Shown: positions 7,940 through 18,621 of the stretch, piece by piece
Layout of the letters: every line of letters starts with the position of its first letter
How positions within the stretch are numbered: position 1 is the stretch's first letter
Source of the DNA: Symsagittifera roscoffensis
Lineage: Eukaryota > Xenacoelomorpha > Acoela > Convolutidae
DNA length: 64,000 bases
Direction: 5' to 3'
Assembly: GCF_963678635.1 (NCBI RefSeq)
Contig: NC_087066.1
Location: 32,927,301-32,991,300, forward strand
Program-made: the position numbers and the translations under genes
The notes under the pieces: model-generated
The model's input: only the letters and a program-made list of their open reading frames with translations
Databases searched by the model: none
Told to the model about the DNA's origin: nothing

Positions 7940-10900
7940 ATGCCTAACTCAAGTGGAAAACAGACACCAGTCAATTGTTCGACCTGCTCGAAATTCTTTA
8001 GTTCACCAAGGAACTTGAGACGACATGAACAAAATATCCATAAGATATTCGCAGCCCCACCGCCACCAACTAAATGTGACGAATGTCGAGAATCCTTCAG
8101 CTCGCTGGCAGAAGCTAGGGAACATGTCGAGCTAGCTCACAACATCTCAACTGATAGTCTTTGTATCTACTGTCATACAATCTTCCTCTCCGTTGAGAAG
8201 TTCCGGCAACATATGTCGAAAAACCATCAACTACCCATTTGGACTCCCGGAAATGAGGTGGGAACATCATCTGCTCCAACTGAATCTGCGTTTAGGGGAA
8301 AGTTAAGACGATACGAGTTGAGCGTTAAGGAGGATGAATTGGATCTGATGAATGTAATCATGCGAAACAAAGAGGAAATTGATGCGTTGATAGACGAAAG
8401 AGTGCAGGAAGGACCCTGTAAATTTCAACTGCATGTGGACGTGAGTATGATTAAGTTCTCGAGCGATACAAACGAAACTGGTGACGGGGAGTTACGCCAC
8501 GAGAAGACAATGTTATATCTGAATTCTAAGATGATCAATTTCTTCTTCAATGGAATCGAGAAAGAGACATATTTGGAAATGATTGAGCATATGGTCAATG
8601 CCATCAACACGTTCGCTTCTCACGGTAGCGGTTGGATTGTGGAGCGCATTGAAAAGCTGGCTGTAAGTTTTGCAGCATTTTCTCCTATCCGTGCTGGCTC
8701 ATACATTGACCTTCCCGATTCATTGAAACCAGTGAAACAGAGTTTCACCAACATTAAAACGAGAAACGATCAGAAGTGCTTTCTATACTGCTTTGTGGCC
8801 GCGTACCATGATCGATATTCAGAGACCACAACTGCTCTTTATCCTGCTGCCCAAAGCTACCAACATCGAAACAAACTGAAAAATTACAAGCTCTCCCAAG
8901 AACATGTTGTGATAATTGAAGGCTGGTACGAGATGCCAATGGGACTATATGATATTGACCGATTTGAACAACTTAACAACTGTCAAGTCAATGTATTCCG
9001 GTGAGCATTGATTTTTTTTTGACAAAACATTTGTTTAATCATGTATAACACATTACGTTCATCCAGAAACCCGAGCACTCAATTGTTTGTTTTCATTAGG
9101 TACAAAGAAGGTGAATTGCTACCTTTGAGAGTGTCCAGCAAATACTCAAGTGATCTATGTGTTGTTCTACTACTACTCAGCAACGGACAGACTCATCACT
9201 ATGTGCTGATCACTGATTTGATGAGGGTTGTGGAATATGTGCGTGGAAAACTACACCGAGACCGAAACCAAATTTGCCGCAAATGCTTCCATACATGTTC
9301 ATCCATCGATACACTACAAAGGCACCAGGAAATGTGCTACCAAGACGAGGGAGTGGTAATCACTATGCCAAAACCGGGAAAGGACACTCATCGTTTCAAA
9401 AATTTAACTGCCCGCTGGTATGTACCGAGAGTTATTTACTTTGACCTCGAATCGCTACTACTACCCGTATACGGACCGCAACCCGACCCCGAAAAATCTA
9501 GCACCCAAACACTAGAGATTCATCAACCATGCGGTTACGCTCTGGCCGTTGTTGAATTTGGGAAGCGTGAAGTTTTAAAGTTTGAACTGAAGAGAGGAGA
9601 AAATGTTATGAAGGAATTGATCGCCTCGCTCGAATCTTTGGCGAAACAAATATACCTCGAAAAACGAAAATATTACACGTTCACTGGCACACCAAGTTGC
9701 ACGCGTGAAGAAGCGCACACTTGTTGGATATGTGAAACAGAATTTGCTGACAATGACCAAGTTGTACTTGATCACTGTCACTATACCAACAAGTTCTTGG
9801 GGTGGGCGCATAACGAATGCAATATCAATCGAAAAACGGCGAACTATATACCCGTAATAGCGCATAACTTGTCAAACTATGATCTGCATTTCATTATAAA
9901 AGCGCTCTCAAACAGTAACCCCGAAAACACTTACTCAGTGATCCCTTCCACTGAGGAGAAGTATATATCACTCACTATGTCGGTCTATATCAAATCATAC
10001 ACCGATAAAAACGGAAAACTCAAAAAAGTGTATGAAAATCTACGATTCATAGACTCCTATAAATTCATGCTGTCCCCCCTTTCAAAACTCGTCGAATACT
10101 TGCCGGAAGAAAAGTTTTTCCTACTGGAAAATTACTTTGAAGAACTTGGTTACTCATCAGAACAGATAGCATTGCTAAAACAAAAAGGTTTCTACCCGTA
10201 TTCATACTTTAGTAGTTTTGAAAAGTTTCGAGAAACCCGACTGCCACCTAGAAAAATGTGGAGCAATACTTTACAGGGAGGGGAAATAAGTGTTTCGAAA
10301 AATCAGTACAACCATGCCATTAAACTTTTCGCCGAAATGAAATGCGCATCACTAGGCGAGTACCATGATGCATACCTAGCAACGGACGTACTACTACTCG
10401 CTTCAGTATTCGAAGCCTTTCGTGAAGTTTGTTACGAAACGTACGGATTAGATTGTGCATGCTACTTCACGGCTAGTAACCTCTCGGGCGATAAATTCTT
10501 AAAAGTCTGCAATGCAGACCTCAAGTTACTTACTGAAAGGGAGCATTTGAACATGGTTCAAAAAATGATACGGGGAGGGATGTCATCGATATATGCACGC
10601 CGTTTTTTTAAAGCCAACAACAAATACCTCGAAGACAACAATCCTGAAGAGCCCCCTAGCTATCTATTGAATATAGACGCTAACAATTTATACGGGGGTA
10701 TTATGAAACACTGTCCCCTTCCCATCAAAGATTTCTCAATAGTTGAGGAAAGTCTCGAATTTATTTTGCAAACCGACGATAAATCTGAGTGGGGATACAT
10801 TTTGGAAGTTGATCTCAGTATACCTGAAGAACTTCAAGATTACTTTGCAGACTACCCTCTAGCCCCCTCACGTGAAATTATCGGGACGGATAAACTAAGT

Positions 10901-12696
10901 AATGAGCAAATACATATGTTAGGGGAGATGGGGGTCACGACGCTACCAAAGGTACCAAAACTGGTTCAAACATTAGATCCAAAGGAAGGCTACGTTCTGC
11001 ACTACCTCACATTAAAACTCTACATAGAACTAGGCTTAAGAGTTACCAAATTGATTAAGGTCTTAAAATTTCGTCAAGGTAGATGGATGGAGCCCTTTGT
11101 CGATTTAAACACTCAATTGAGAATGTCAGCGCGCAACAAATTTGAAGAGAACTTTTACAAGCTCATCGTAAATTCAGCATTCGGTAAAACTATGGAATCA
11201 AAACTAGGACGCAAAAAACTAGAAATTATTAGAAATGAAAGAGAATTGCTTCAAAAAACAGCTTTGAGCACGATGAAAAGCTTCCAGATAATCGACGAGG
11301 AAGTTGCTACTGTTTGTTTTGCTGTAACGAGTATTTTGTGGGACAAATCCATGATAATTGGTGCAAGTATTTTGGATTTGTCGAAAAGATTCATGTTTTA
11401 CTTTCATTATCGGCAAATGAAAGCAAGCATGAACCTTGAACTGCTATACAGTGACACAGATTCGTTTATTTATGCGATAAAAACCGAAGACGTATACGCA
11501 GATCTGCAAAAACTGACCGATAGTTTCGATTTTTCCAACTACCCAAGCGATCACTTCTTATTCAGCAATGTGAATAAGAAGGTTGTATTGAAATTTAAGG
11601 ACGAGGCGGCGGGAAAAATCATTGCAGAATTCATCGCGTTGAAACCAAAGCTCTACTCGTTGAAATATGCAGGTTAGTATTAAAAAAAGCACCTCTCCAA
11701 GTCCCCTCCATTTCTTTACATTAAGGGTTCCCTTCATTGGGGTTTTGGATCTTGTTGGGACCAAATTCATAATTTTTGTTGATCTCTGTCATTTTAATTA
11801 GACATAACTAGCCCTGAAAGGCTCTGATTCTTCATTTAAAAATTTAAAATGAAGAACCATTCATCATTTAAAATGTTTTGAACAAATACTCACCACAAAC
11901 GCACTTTTGTAACTTTTGACGTGAACAAATTTAAAATTTTGACGTGGAATGATTTTTTGATAATGACACGATTTGGAATTTTTATGATTTGGAATGAATT
12001 AAGATATTTAAACTTTTTGGAATTGAAAAAATTGGAATGTTATTAGATATTGAGTCTTCAAAATATTCAAATTTGGGAACCGTTTTCGTTATTAATACTA
12101 GAACTGGGCTTACAAAGCTAAAATATGTTTATGGGCTAATCTTTGTTCTTCATTTAGATTCAACTAGCAAAAGGAGTGCAAAAGGAGTAGTACAACACTC
12201 CCAGCAGCAACTTACACACCAGAGGTTCAGGGAAACATTACTGAGTGGAAAAACCCTTCGTATATACAACTACTCAATAAAATCGAAAGCCCATACCAAC
12301 ATAACCATAGCGCAGAACCAAATTGCCCTTTCACCCTTCGATAGTAAGCGGTTCTTACTATTCGACGGGATAGCTACATTGCCCTTTGGACACAGGTCTA
12401 TAGAAGAAAATGTGTTCTTCGAGGCCATTGCGGAAGAAAGCGAGTGGGCAAACTCACAGTTGACAAATACCCCGACTTATAGCAGCGAAAACAGCGAAAG
12501 CTGGCAATCGCCGGAATTCCGGGTCCCAGATTGGGGCTTTCTTCAAGAAAGCTATACGGAGGAAGAGCTTCAAGAAGAAAGCGCAGCTAGCAGTTCAAGA
12601 GACCCTCCGCCTATCAATAATCCATTCATTCTAACAGAAGCGTCTGTTCGTTCTAGTCAGAAAAAAAGGAGAAAACTTGATAAAGTTGATCAATAA
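7940..12696 (+). CDS. polB: Polinton protein-primed DNA polymerase B, three exons
   Basis: Exons by reading frame and GT-AG sites are 7940-9000, 9100-11672 and 12158-12696, giving 1390 residues. The N-terminus has three C2H2 fingers (Cys13-His34, Cys46-His67, Cys75-His96). Exonuclease motifs are YFDLES (Asp469/Glu471), HNLSNYD (Asp615) and YLATD (783). An inserted Cys/His endonuclease-VII-like knuckle (CWIC, DHCHY, HNEC; about 562-594) precedes motif Exo II. Polymerase motifs are DANNLYG (880), [10 protein letters not shown] (about 1041-1050) and YSDTDS (about 1137). Exon 3 supplies the conserved thumb end ([18 protein letters not shown]), then an unusual ~85-residue acidic tail ending [19 protein letters not shown] at 12693 overlaps the stop. 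It replicates the element with protein priming. No lesions seen. Confidence 0.93.
9001..9099 (+). other. Intron 1 of polymerase B
   Basis: The donor GTGAGC follows codon phase 2 (CG) and the acceptor TTTTCATTAG precedes G. The junction keeps the frame between two protein parts that belong to one family, and the intron itself contains stops. The 99-base length is typical of short invertebrate introns. Confidence 0.85.
11673..12157 (+). other. Intron 2 of polymerase B
   Basis: Donor GTTAGT and acceptor TTCTTCATTTAG. The split Gly/Asp codon is restored in frame, and the sequence after it is the expected polymerase thumb end, which strongly supports splicing. The intron contains a short inverted repeat (ATTTAAAATGAAGAACCATTCATCATTTAAAATG region, about 11835-11875). 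Confidence 0.85.
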
Positions 12697-12698
12697 AA

Positions 12699-13193
12699 TT
12701 TTTCACTTGAAAATGTCGGCTAAATTGCCTTGTTACTTGGAATTACGGCTGTACATTTGTAAATATAAAACATTCAGCAAACATTGTTTTAAGTTAAATA
12801 GACCGGCGCAAAAGAGACTGGTAATTGCAACTTACCCTTGAAGCAGGAGCGAAGGATTGAAGCAGGAGCGAAGTTTCCCAAAGTAAGCTAATAGTAAGGC
12901 TAAAAGAATCAAAATGGTGCAAGTCGAAATTAAGGGAGACTTGGAAATAAGTTTGAAAGTAAAATAAGAAAGAGAAACGAACAATAATTACCAAAAATTT
13001 TTAAAAGGAAATATGAATGGTACTTTATGTAAACTCATATTTATATGAACGAAAAGGATTAGCTTTTAGATAAAAATAAGCGAAAAAACCGCAGCCGGAT
13101 ATACCCATACTTATTTAGTGGTGGGAAAGTTTGGAAGGGATTAAATTTAACCACCGCGCGAAAATAAATACCAAAGTATTTTGTCTGTCGGGT
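12699..13193. other. Gene-free flank right of polymerase B
   Basis: No gene recognised. A direct repeat GAAGCAGGAGCGAAG occurs twice near 12840-12870. The right terminal repeat of the Polinton should lie near here, but it cannot be identified because the left terminus is outside the window. Confidence 0.35.
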
Positions 13194-13327
13194 GTCCTAA
13201 GAGAGGGGTCTTTTTATTTCGGGCAGGGTACTTTGGGGTCTTTAAAAAAGATGGGTCCTTTTGGACCCTTTTTTGGTAGGACCCCAAAGACCCCTACCGT
13301 CGAAAAGACCCCCCCCCCCCTAAGGAC
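13194..13327. repeat. 134-bp nested palindromic foldback
   Basis: The ends GTCCTAAGAG and CCCTAAGGAC are inverted. Inside them GGGGTCTTTT pairs with AAAAGACCCC, then ACTTTGGGGTC with GACCCCAAAG, and the centre is the palindrome GGGTCCTTTTGGACCC. A C-run of 14 lies near the right end. A small foldback/MITE-type element is the simplest reading. Confidence 0.6.
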
Positions 13328-15310
13328 ACACGGCGGATTACAATACTACTGCCATAGCACATATCCTAGGCCACGAACACGAGCTGCATCTCTGTTTCCA
13401 GTTTAAGCTTGGCATTGGGATCATCCCCATCTGAAATAATTAGAGTCGCTTAATAATAGACGCAAAAGGTTCGATAATTATCACTGTGTTTTCCGGAAAA
13501 CCCGAAAACTGCTTAGGAGTCGGAAAGTTTTTCGAGTCTGTCGGCTGCATGGAGTCGGAAATTGTCGAAGTGCTTCTGTTTTCCCTCGTACGATTAGCAT
13601 TTTTTAATACAAAACCGCAGAAACTACCGCCGGCTTTCCGAAGACGGGAAGTACAAATTTGTTCATCCGGCTATCTTGCGTTCCTTATCCAGAAGAAAAA
13701 GCCAGTAACTTCTTGTAGCGTCGAGTGTAGAAAACAATCAGCGTCCGTCACATTTTTGTTGGCTGACTTTGGCGTCTTCGTTGGGTGAAAAGTTCGTACA
13801 ACTTGATTGTTTAGCTTGGCCAAACAATTTAACCTTCATGCGCCTTTCTGTTGTATTTTTCCTGACAACTATTTTTGGATGACATCACCCAGATGATTCA
13901 TCCACCGGCTCAGAAACTTTCTGTTCAACAAATTGGCCAATATGTGATTTAATTTTTTCGCGGTAGGCATAAAGAACTGCTCTAGTTGCTGTAATTTGAA
14001 AGGATCTTGCACTTTACTTTATATTGATATGAGCCGGTTTTGTTGCCATCACATTCAATTTTTAGCAATCACAAACATAGATAAAATTCGAGAGTAGTTC
14101 TTTTTTGTCCTCATTCTTTTGAAAAAATGAAGGAAGTTGGCTTATAGTTGTTTTCCAAAAATTAACATGGCTGGACTCTGCTCTTGGAGAGAAAATTCAA
14201 ATGAATTTTCATTAAGATTTTCATTCGAAGATTTTGGTCTGAACGCCAATGTTGAGGATAGGTGCAAGGCAAATAAAATGTTATGAAGATTTTGTTGAGA
14301 CCGATGTGTGTTACAGTTTACCTAGAAATTAGTTGTTATATAGGTTTTTTAGTGAAAAATCATGCATAAAAACAAGACTTGGCACTAGGGTTATCACAAG
14401 TGTTTTCATCAAAAATATATATGGCATACATAGCATCGCATTCAGGGATAAGATTGATAAGAAAATCTTAAGAATCAGTGCGGCTGAAACATTAGGACAG
14501 TTGGTAATTCTCATTGATAATAAAGAGACAGCAATCAATATATAATGGCTTCTGAACTGATTTTTTAGGCTTCAACAGATCGGGTAATTTAAATTGATTG
14601 TTAGGTTTAAATGTCATTCTGAGAGTTTTAATTTTGATTATTTCTCTGATAATTACAAGATATTTAATATCAATAATAAGCAACAGTTGTTCGACCACAG
14701 AAAAAAAACTAGCACTATCCTTCCTCAACGAAAACTAGCTATAACCTTCAGTTGCATGAAATACATCATTGGTTTAGTGACCAAGCTGAGGCTTGAAGTT
14801 TTTTTTGATAACTTACAAGTGCGGATCTATGATTTTCTCGAGGGGGCGGATTTTCAAAAAACGTTTTTTTTTTAGTTCGAGCAAAATGATTTTCTGAGCT
14901 TTCCCAACAAACTGAAAACACTGGTTGGCTTAATTGGTAAAAAAAAATGGTAAAAATTGCAGGCAAATCAAAATGAAAACAGGCTACGAACGGGGTTTTG
15001 TTCACTTTTTGGAAAATTTTACCAACAAATTGTGTTTTTTTTGGTGCGCTCTCCCCTCAAAAATAGTTAAATTTGGCGCCAAAGGCTCCTTTAGAAAAAT
15101 ATTGGGGTCAGTCAGCCGAAAATGGATATCTCAAAATAGCACATAGGTGTCGACAGGGATTCGAATCCCTGAGGGGGGGGGGGGTCCGCTCCTCCGCCCC
15201 TCCCTAAATTCGCTGGTGCTAACTTATGTGTTGTACTGATGCAAAAGACAATGCGTAATTTCAAAAATCCCCCTTTTGGCTGTTTTTCAGTCCCCCTCCC
15301 TTTCAAAACA
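13328..15310. other. Non-coding repeat-rich stretch
   Basis: No supported gene. The part from about 14815 to 15310 belongs to a dispersed family seen again near 48000-48430, 48830, 52110 and 53840. Its marks are GGATCTA-GGATTTTCTCGAGG followed by G-runs, CTGAGCTTTCCCAA, GGCGCC(A)AAGG and GTCAGTCAGCCG. A G-run of 14 sits at about 15171-15184. Short open frames here have no family features. Confidence 0.4.
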
Positions 15311-15319
15311 CCTAGTGTT

Positions 15320-16265
15320 TTGTTTGTTTTACGTTTTAGCGGCTAAATGCGTGATGTTACGCTGTAAAATATGAAGAACAAATCTGTTCACAGTTGTCGA
15401 TTTGTTCATCACGCCAAATCTCATTACATTATGACAACGTTAAATAGACTTTTCAAAAACGAATTTGAAAGGGGGGAACTTGAAAAGAGCCCCTTTTGAT
15501 TATGTAGATTTTTTTCACTCAACCTTTCGATATTTTCTGATATTCAATAAATAAAAAAACTACTTGAAATGACTTTCAGTGTTACAAAAACGTGTCTGCG
15601 TAAACAGGTGAACAGATTTGTCAGCATTTATATCATGCAAAAAGCTGTCTGAACAATTTTTGAGCAGCTTTATTTTGTAACTTTAAAAGGGCGCTGGGAA
15701 AATGGAAAAGAGCTAATTTTTTTCTGAAGTCCAATATATTGAAGCCTGTTTAAACTGACTTTTCAAATTAAAAAGAGCATTGTAAGGCGTCCTCGTGAAC
15801 AGATGAACAAATTTGTACAACATGTCTGACCTGCAAAAATCAGTTTGATCAAACTTCGATCATTATTATACTGTATTTTAATAAAGGGGTGGGAAACTGG
15901 AAAACAACTTTAATTTTTTTAAATTATCTTTTTGTCTCTTCTGATGCAGTTTTTGATGCAGTTTATAAAAAGAAAAGTAAATTTCAAAAGACTTTCATTT
16001 TTTTGAATTTCAGAAAAAAATCAAAAGGTTGGGGCCAAACTGTCCCCAACCTTTTGATTTTTTTCTGAAATTCAAAAAAATGAAAGTCTTTTGAAATTTA
16101 CTTTTCTTTTTATAAACTGCATCAAAACCTGTCAGAGTGAACAGGTGAACTAGTTTTTATAACATTTCTTACATGCAAAAAACCGTGTGAACACTTTTTG
16201 AACAACTTAATTTTTGAATTTTACAAGGTGTGGGAAACTGGAAAAGAGCCGTCATTTTAATAGTT
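15320..16265. repeat. Degenerate tandem satellite-like repeats
   Basis: Several diverged units of roughly 190-260 bases share GTGAACAG(A/G)TGAACAAATTTGT, then CATGCAAAAA, then GTGGGAAACTGGAAAAGAGC. Related single units lie at about 20220-20560. No coding potential. Confidence 0.45.
15951..16127. repeat. Perfect 84-bp inverted repeat with 9-base loop
   Basis: The arms 15951-16034 and 16044-16127 are exact reverse complements by my reading; the loop is CCAAACTGT. The arm begins TTTTGATGCAG and ends GGTTGGGG. Such identity means recent formation, by inverted duplication or a foldback element. Confidence 0.9.
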
Positions 16266-16276
16266 GTTATCAGATC

Positions 16277-17575
16277 ATTATTATGATTTTCTCGTTAACC
16301 TTATTGTTTTTATGATTACTCTCAGTAATTTAACAGATAACTTCTCATTGCTTTTTGACTTAAAATCTGTGGAAAAAGGGCTCTAAAAAGCGGTGACAAA
16401 AACTAGTGTCAAACATTCTCTTGAAACCTGACTCTCTTCATACTCTATTTCTCCAAAACTACTAACAAAAAGAATGGCTGTTTTCCACTCCCCCCACCAA
16501 CATTTGAATTTCAGTTTGAAGATTTTTTCTCTCTCTCCTCGGATCTCAAAATTTAAACCTAAAGTAGCGTTGTCAATTAATGAAATAAAGCTCTTTGAGT
16601 GGTGAACAAATCAAACAAGAATGCTCGTATCAGGGCGAAGCCCTGAATGTTCCGACTGCCTATTAAGGTTTATAGAGCAGTAATAACTTTGGCTCTTTTT
16701 CCTTTCCCCCACCTCACACGAGCTTCAATATATTAGTGTAACGAGTGGTTTTATGAGGTTGAGTATGAAGAGCAAATATGTTTGTCGTGGCCTTATTAGT
16801 CTGTATGTAAATTTTCGTAACAATCGGACAATGTCGTCAACAAATTTACATGTAAAAAATTGCAGGTGGGGGGGGGGAGGAAAAAGAGCCATAACTATAA
16901 AAAAATTAAACGTAAAAATACAAAATGATATTTTGGCTCTTTTTCCCACCCCCCTAATTATTATGATTTTCTCGTTAACCTTATGGTTTTTATGATTACT
17001 CTCAGTCATTTAACAGATAACTTCTCATTGCTTTTTGACTTAAAATCAGTGGAAAAAGGGCTCTGAAAAGCGGTGACAAAAACTAGTGTCAAACATTCTC
17101 TTGAAACCTGACTTTCTTCATACTCTATTTCTCCAAAACTACTAACAAAAAGAATGGCTGTTTTCCACTCCCCCCACCAAGATTTGAATTTCAGTTTGAA
17201 GATTTTTTCTCTCTCTCCTCGGATCTCAAAATTTAAACCTAAAGTAGCGTTGTCAAGTAATGAAATAAAGCTCTTTGAGTGGTGAACAAATCAAACAAGA
17301 ATGCTCGTATCAGGGCGAAGCCCTGAATGTTCCGACTGCCTATTAAGGTTTATAGAGCAGTAATAACTTAGGCTCTTTTTCCTTTTCCCCCCACCTCACA
17401 CGAGCTTCAATATATTGGTGTAACGAGTGGTTTTATGAGGTTGAGTATGAAGAGCAAATATGTTTGTCGTGGCCTTATTAGTCTGTATGTAAATTTCATA
17501 ACAATCGGACAATGTGGTCAATAAATTTACATGTAAAAATTTGCAGGTGGGTGGGAAAAGGAAAAAGAGCCGAAA
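16277..17575 (+). repeat. Tandem duplication, period 680 bp
   Basis: The segment starting ATTATTATGATTTTCTCG at 16277 is repeated from 16957 with few differences through to about 17575. Each copy contains, in reverse orientation, the TCAGGGCGAAGCCCTGA hairpin and CGGAAC mark of the Helentron-like 3' end (16632 and 17312). Each also has a pyrimidine-rich CTTTTTCCC(A) stretch. No genes. Confidence 0.85.
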
Positions 17576-17996
17576 TTTTTTTTATATTGGAAATTTTTTT
17601 AAATATAAATCATCCCCCACACGCCATATAAGGTACAAAAGGAAAGATTTCGCTACTTGTAACAAATCAATTATGACAAATAAGCTTCGTTAAACCAATT
17701 TGGAACGCTTTCTAAGACGGATTAACTCTCCGCTTAAGCGTTAACAGCGCGAAACAGATCGCGAGTTAATTGTCCCAAATTGGCCAAAATGGCAATATTT
17801 AAACCCCCATAATTTTACAAAAATTGATCACAGGCAAAATATCTTTTCAAATTTGAGCTCAGGACAATAATACCTTTCGAATGATACAAAAAAATTCCGT
17901 CAAAAAATGGCTAGTTAAAAAGTCGAAGTTTGTCTGAAGAAAAAAAACCCACCCCGAGCACAAATATTCCGTTACTTTCGTATCGAAAGTCGGAAC
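17576..17996 (-). mobile_element. Helentron/HINE-like element, inverted partial copy
   Basis: This is the reverse-strand copy of the family at 18622-20216. It ends (its 5' end) in the hairpin TTCCG-ACTTTCG-ATA-CGAAAG, next to GCTCGGGGTGGG. Internal marks are TTAATTGTCCCAAATTGG, GCGTTAA and GCCATAT. Non-coding. Confidence 0.55.
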
Positions 17997-18621
17997 AAAA
18001 ATTCGCACAACAAAATAAATTTTTATGAATCTACATTTTTTACGTTGTTTTTTATAACTCTTATCTTCTCTAGGCTCAAACTATAAATGTAGGTGGCTAT
18101 TTTTCCTCCCCCCCACCCTCACCAGCAAATTTTCACAACAGAAGTGATTGTTCACTGTGTATAGGTTCAAAAATGCCTAAAAAACTTTTTTTTTTGGAGT
18201 GCATAGTAACTGTTTCTCTTGAAAAGGTTTGCAAAGGAAAGTTCAGCCTGCAAAGTTTTCACAATAATCTATCAAAGTTATGCATCCGGTGACCACGTTA
18301 ATCTTTCATTGATCGCTCTTTGTTCAAAATCTTTCATATTCAGATTAATTAGCACTAAAAAGCTCGTATTATTTTCACAAGTAATTTTTTTAAAATTATC
18401 ACTCTCATTGAACTTTTTTGATAAGTCCTTCACAAATGATGAATATATCTTGTGAAGGAAATGATTTTATCTTGTGAATGGTCGCATTTTATGTGTTCAA
18501 TTAATTTTTGTGTGAGGAAAATAAATCTTTCGTCCTGAGTAAAATAAATTTCAGCAACCTCTAGTATGAGATGAGTGCTCCACTTGCACTTATTTTCAAC
18601 CCCACGACTTTCATTTTATTG

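Larger units (their letters stand above)
1..12698. mobile_element. Polinton/Maverick (adintovirus-like) element, left end cut by window
   Basis: The set integrase, penton-like protein, basic core protein, capsid-like protein, adenain-like protease and protein-primed polymerase B defines a Polinton/adintovirus-type element. These elements move as self-synthesising DNA transposons and probably also as virus particles. Nearly all reading frames are open, so the copy looks young; the only clear lesion is one in-frame TGA in the integrase. The left terminal inverted repeat, the integrase start and any FtsK/HerA-type packaging ATPase are not in the window. I could not place the right terminal repeat; 12698 is only the end of the polymerase polyadenylation signal, not a proven element boundary. 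Confidence 0.88.

Noticed and set aside
12699-13140. Right terminal inverted repeat of the Polinton
   Set aside because: The left terminus is outside the window, so no pair can be compared; no call made.
13131-13788. Two open frames of 91 and 100 codons
   Set aside because: The first runs through the nested palindrome and C-run; the second has no recognisable protein features or splice context.
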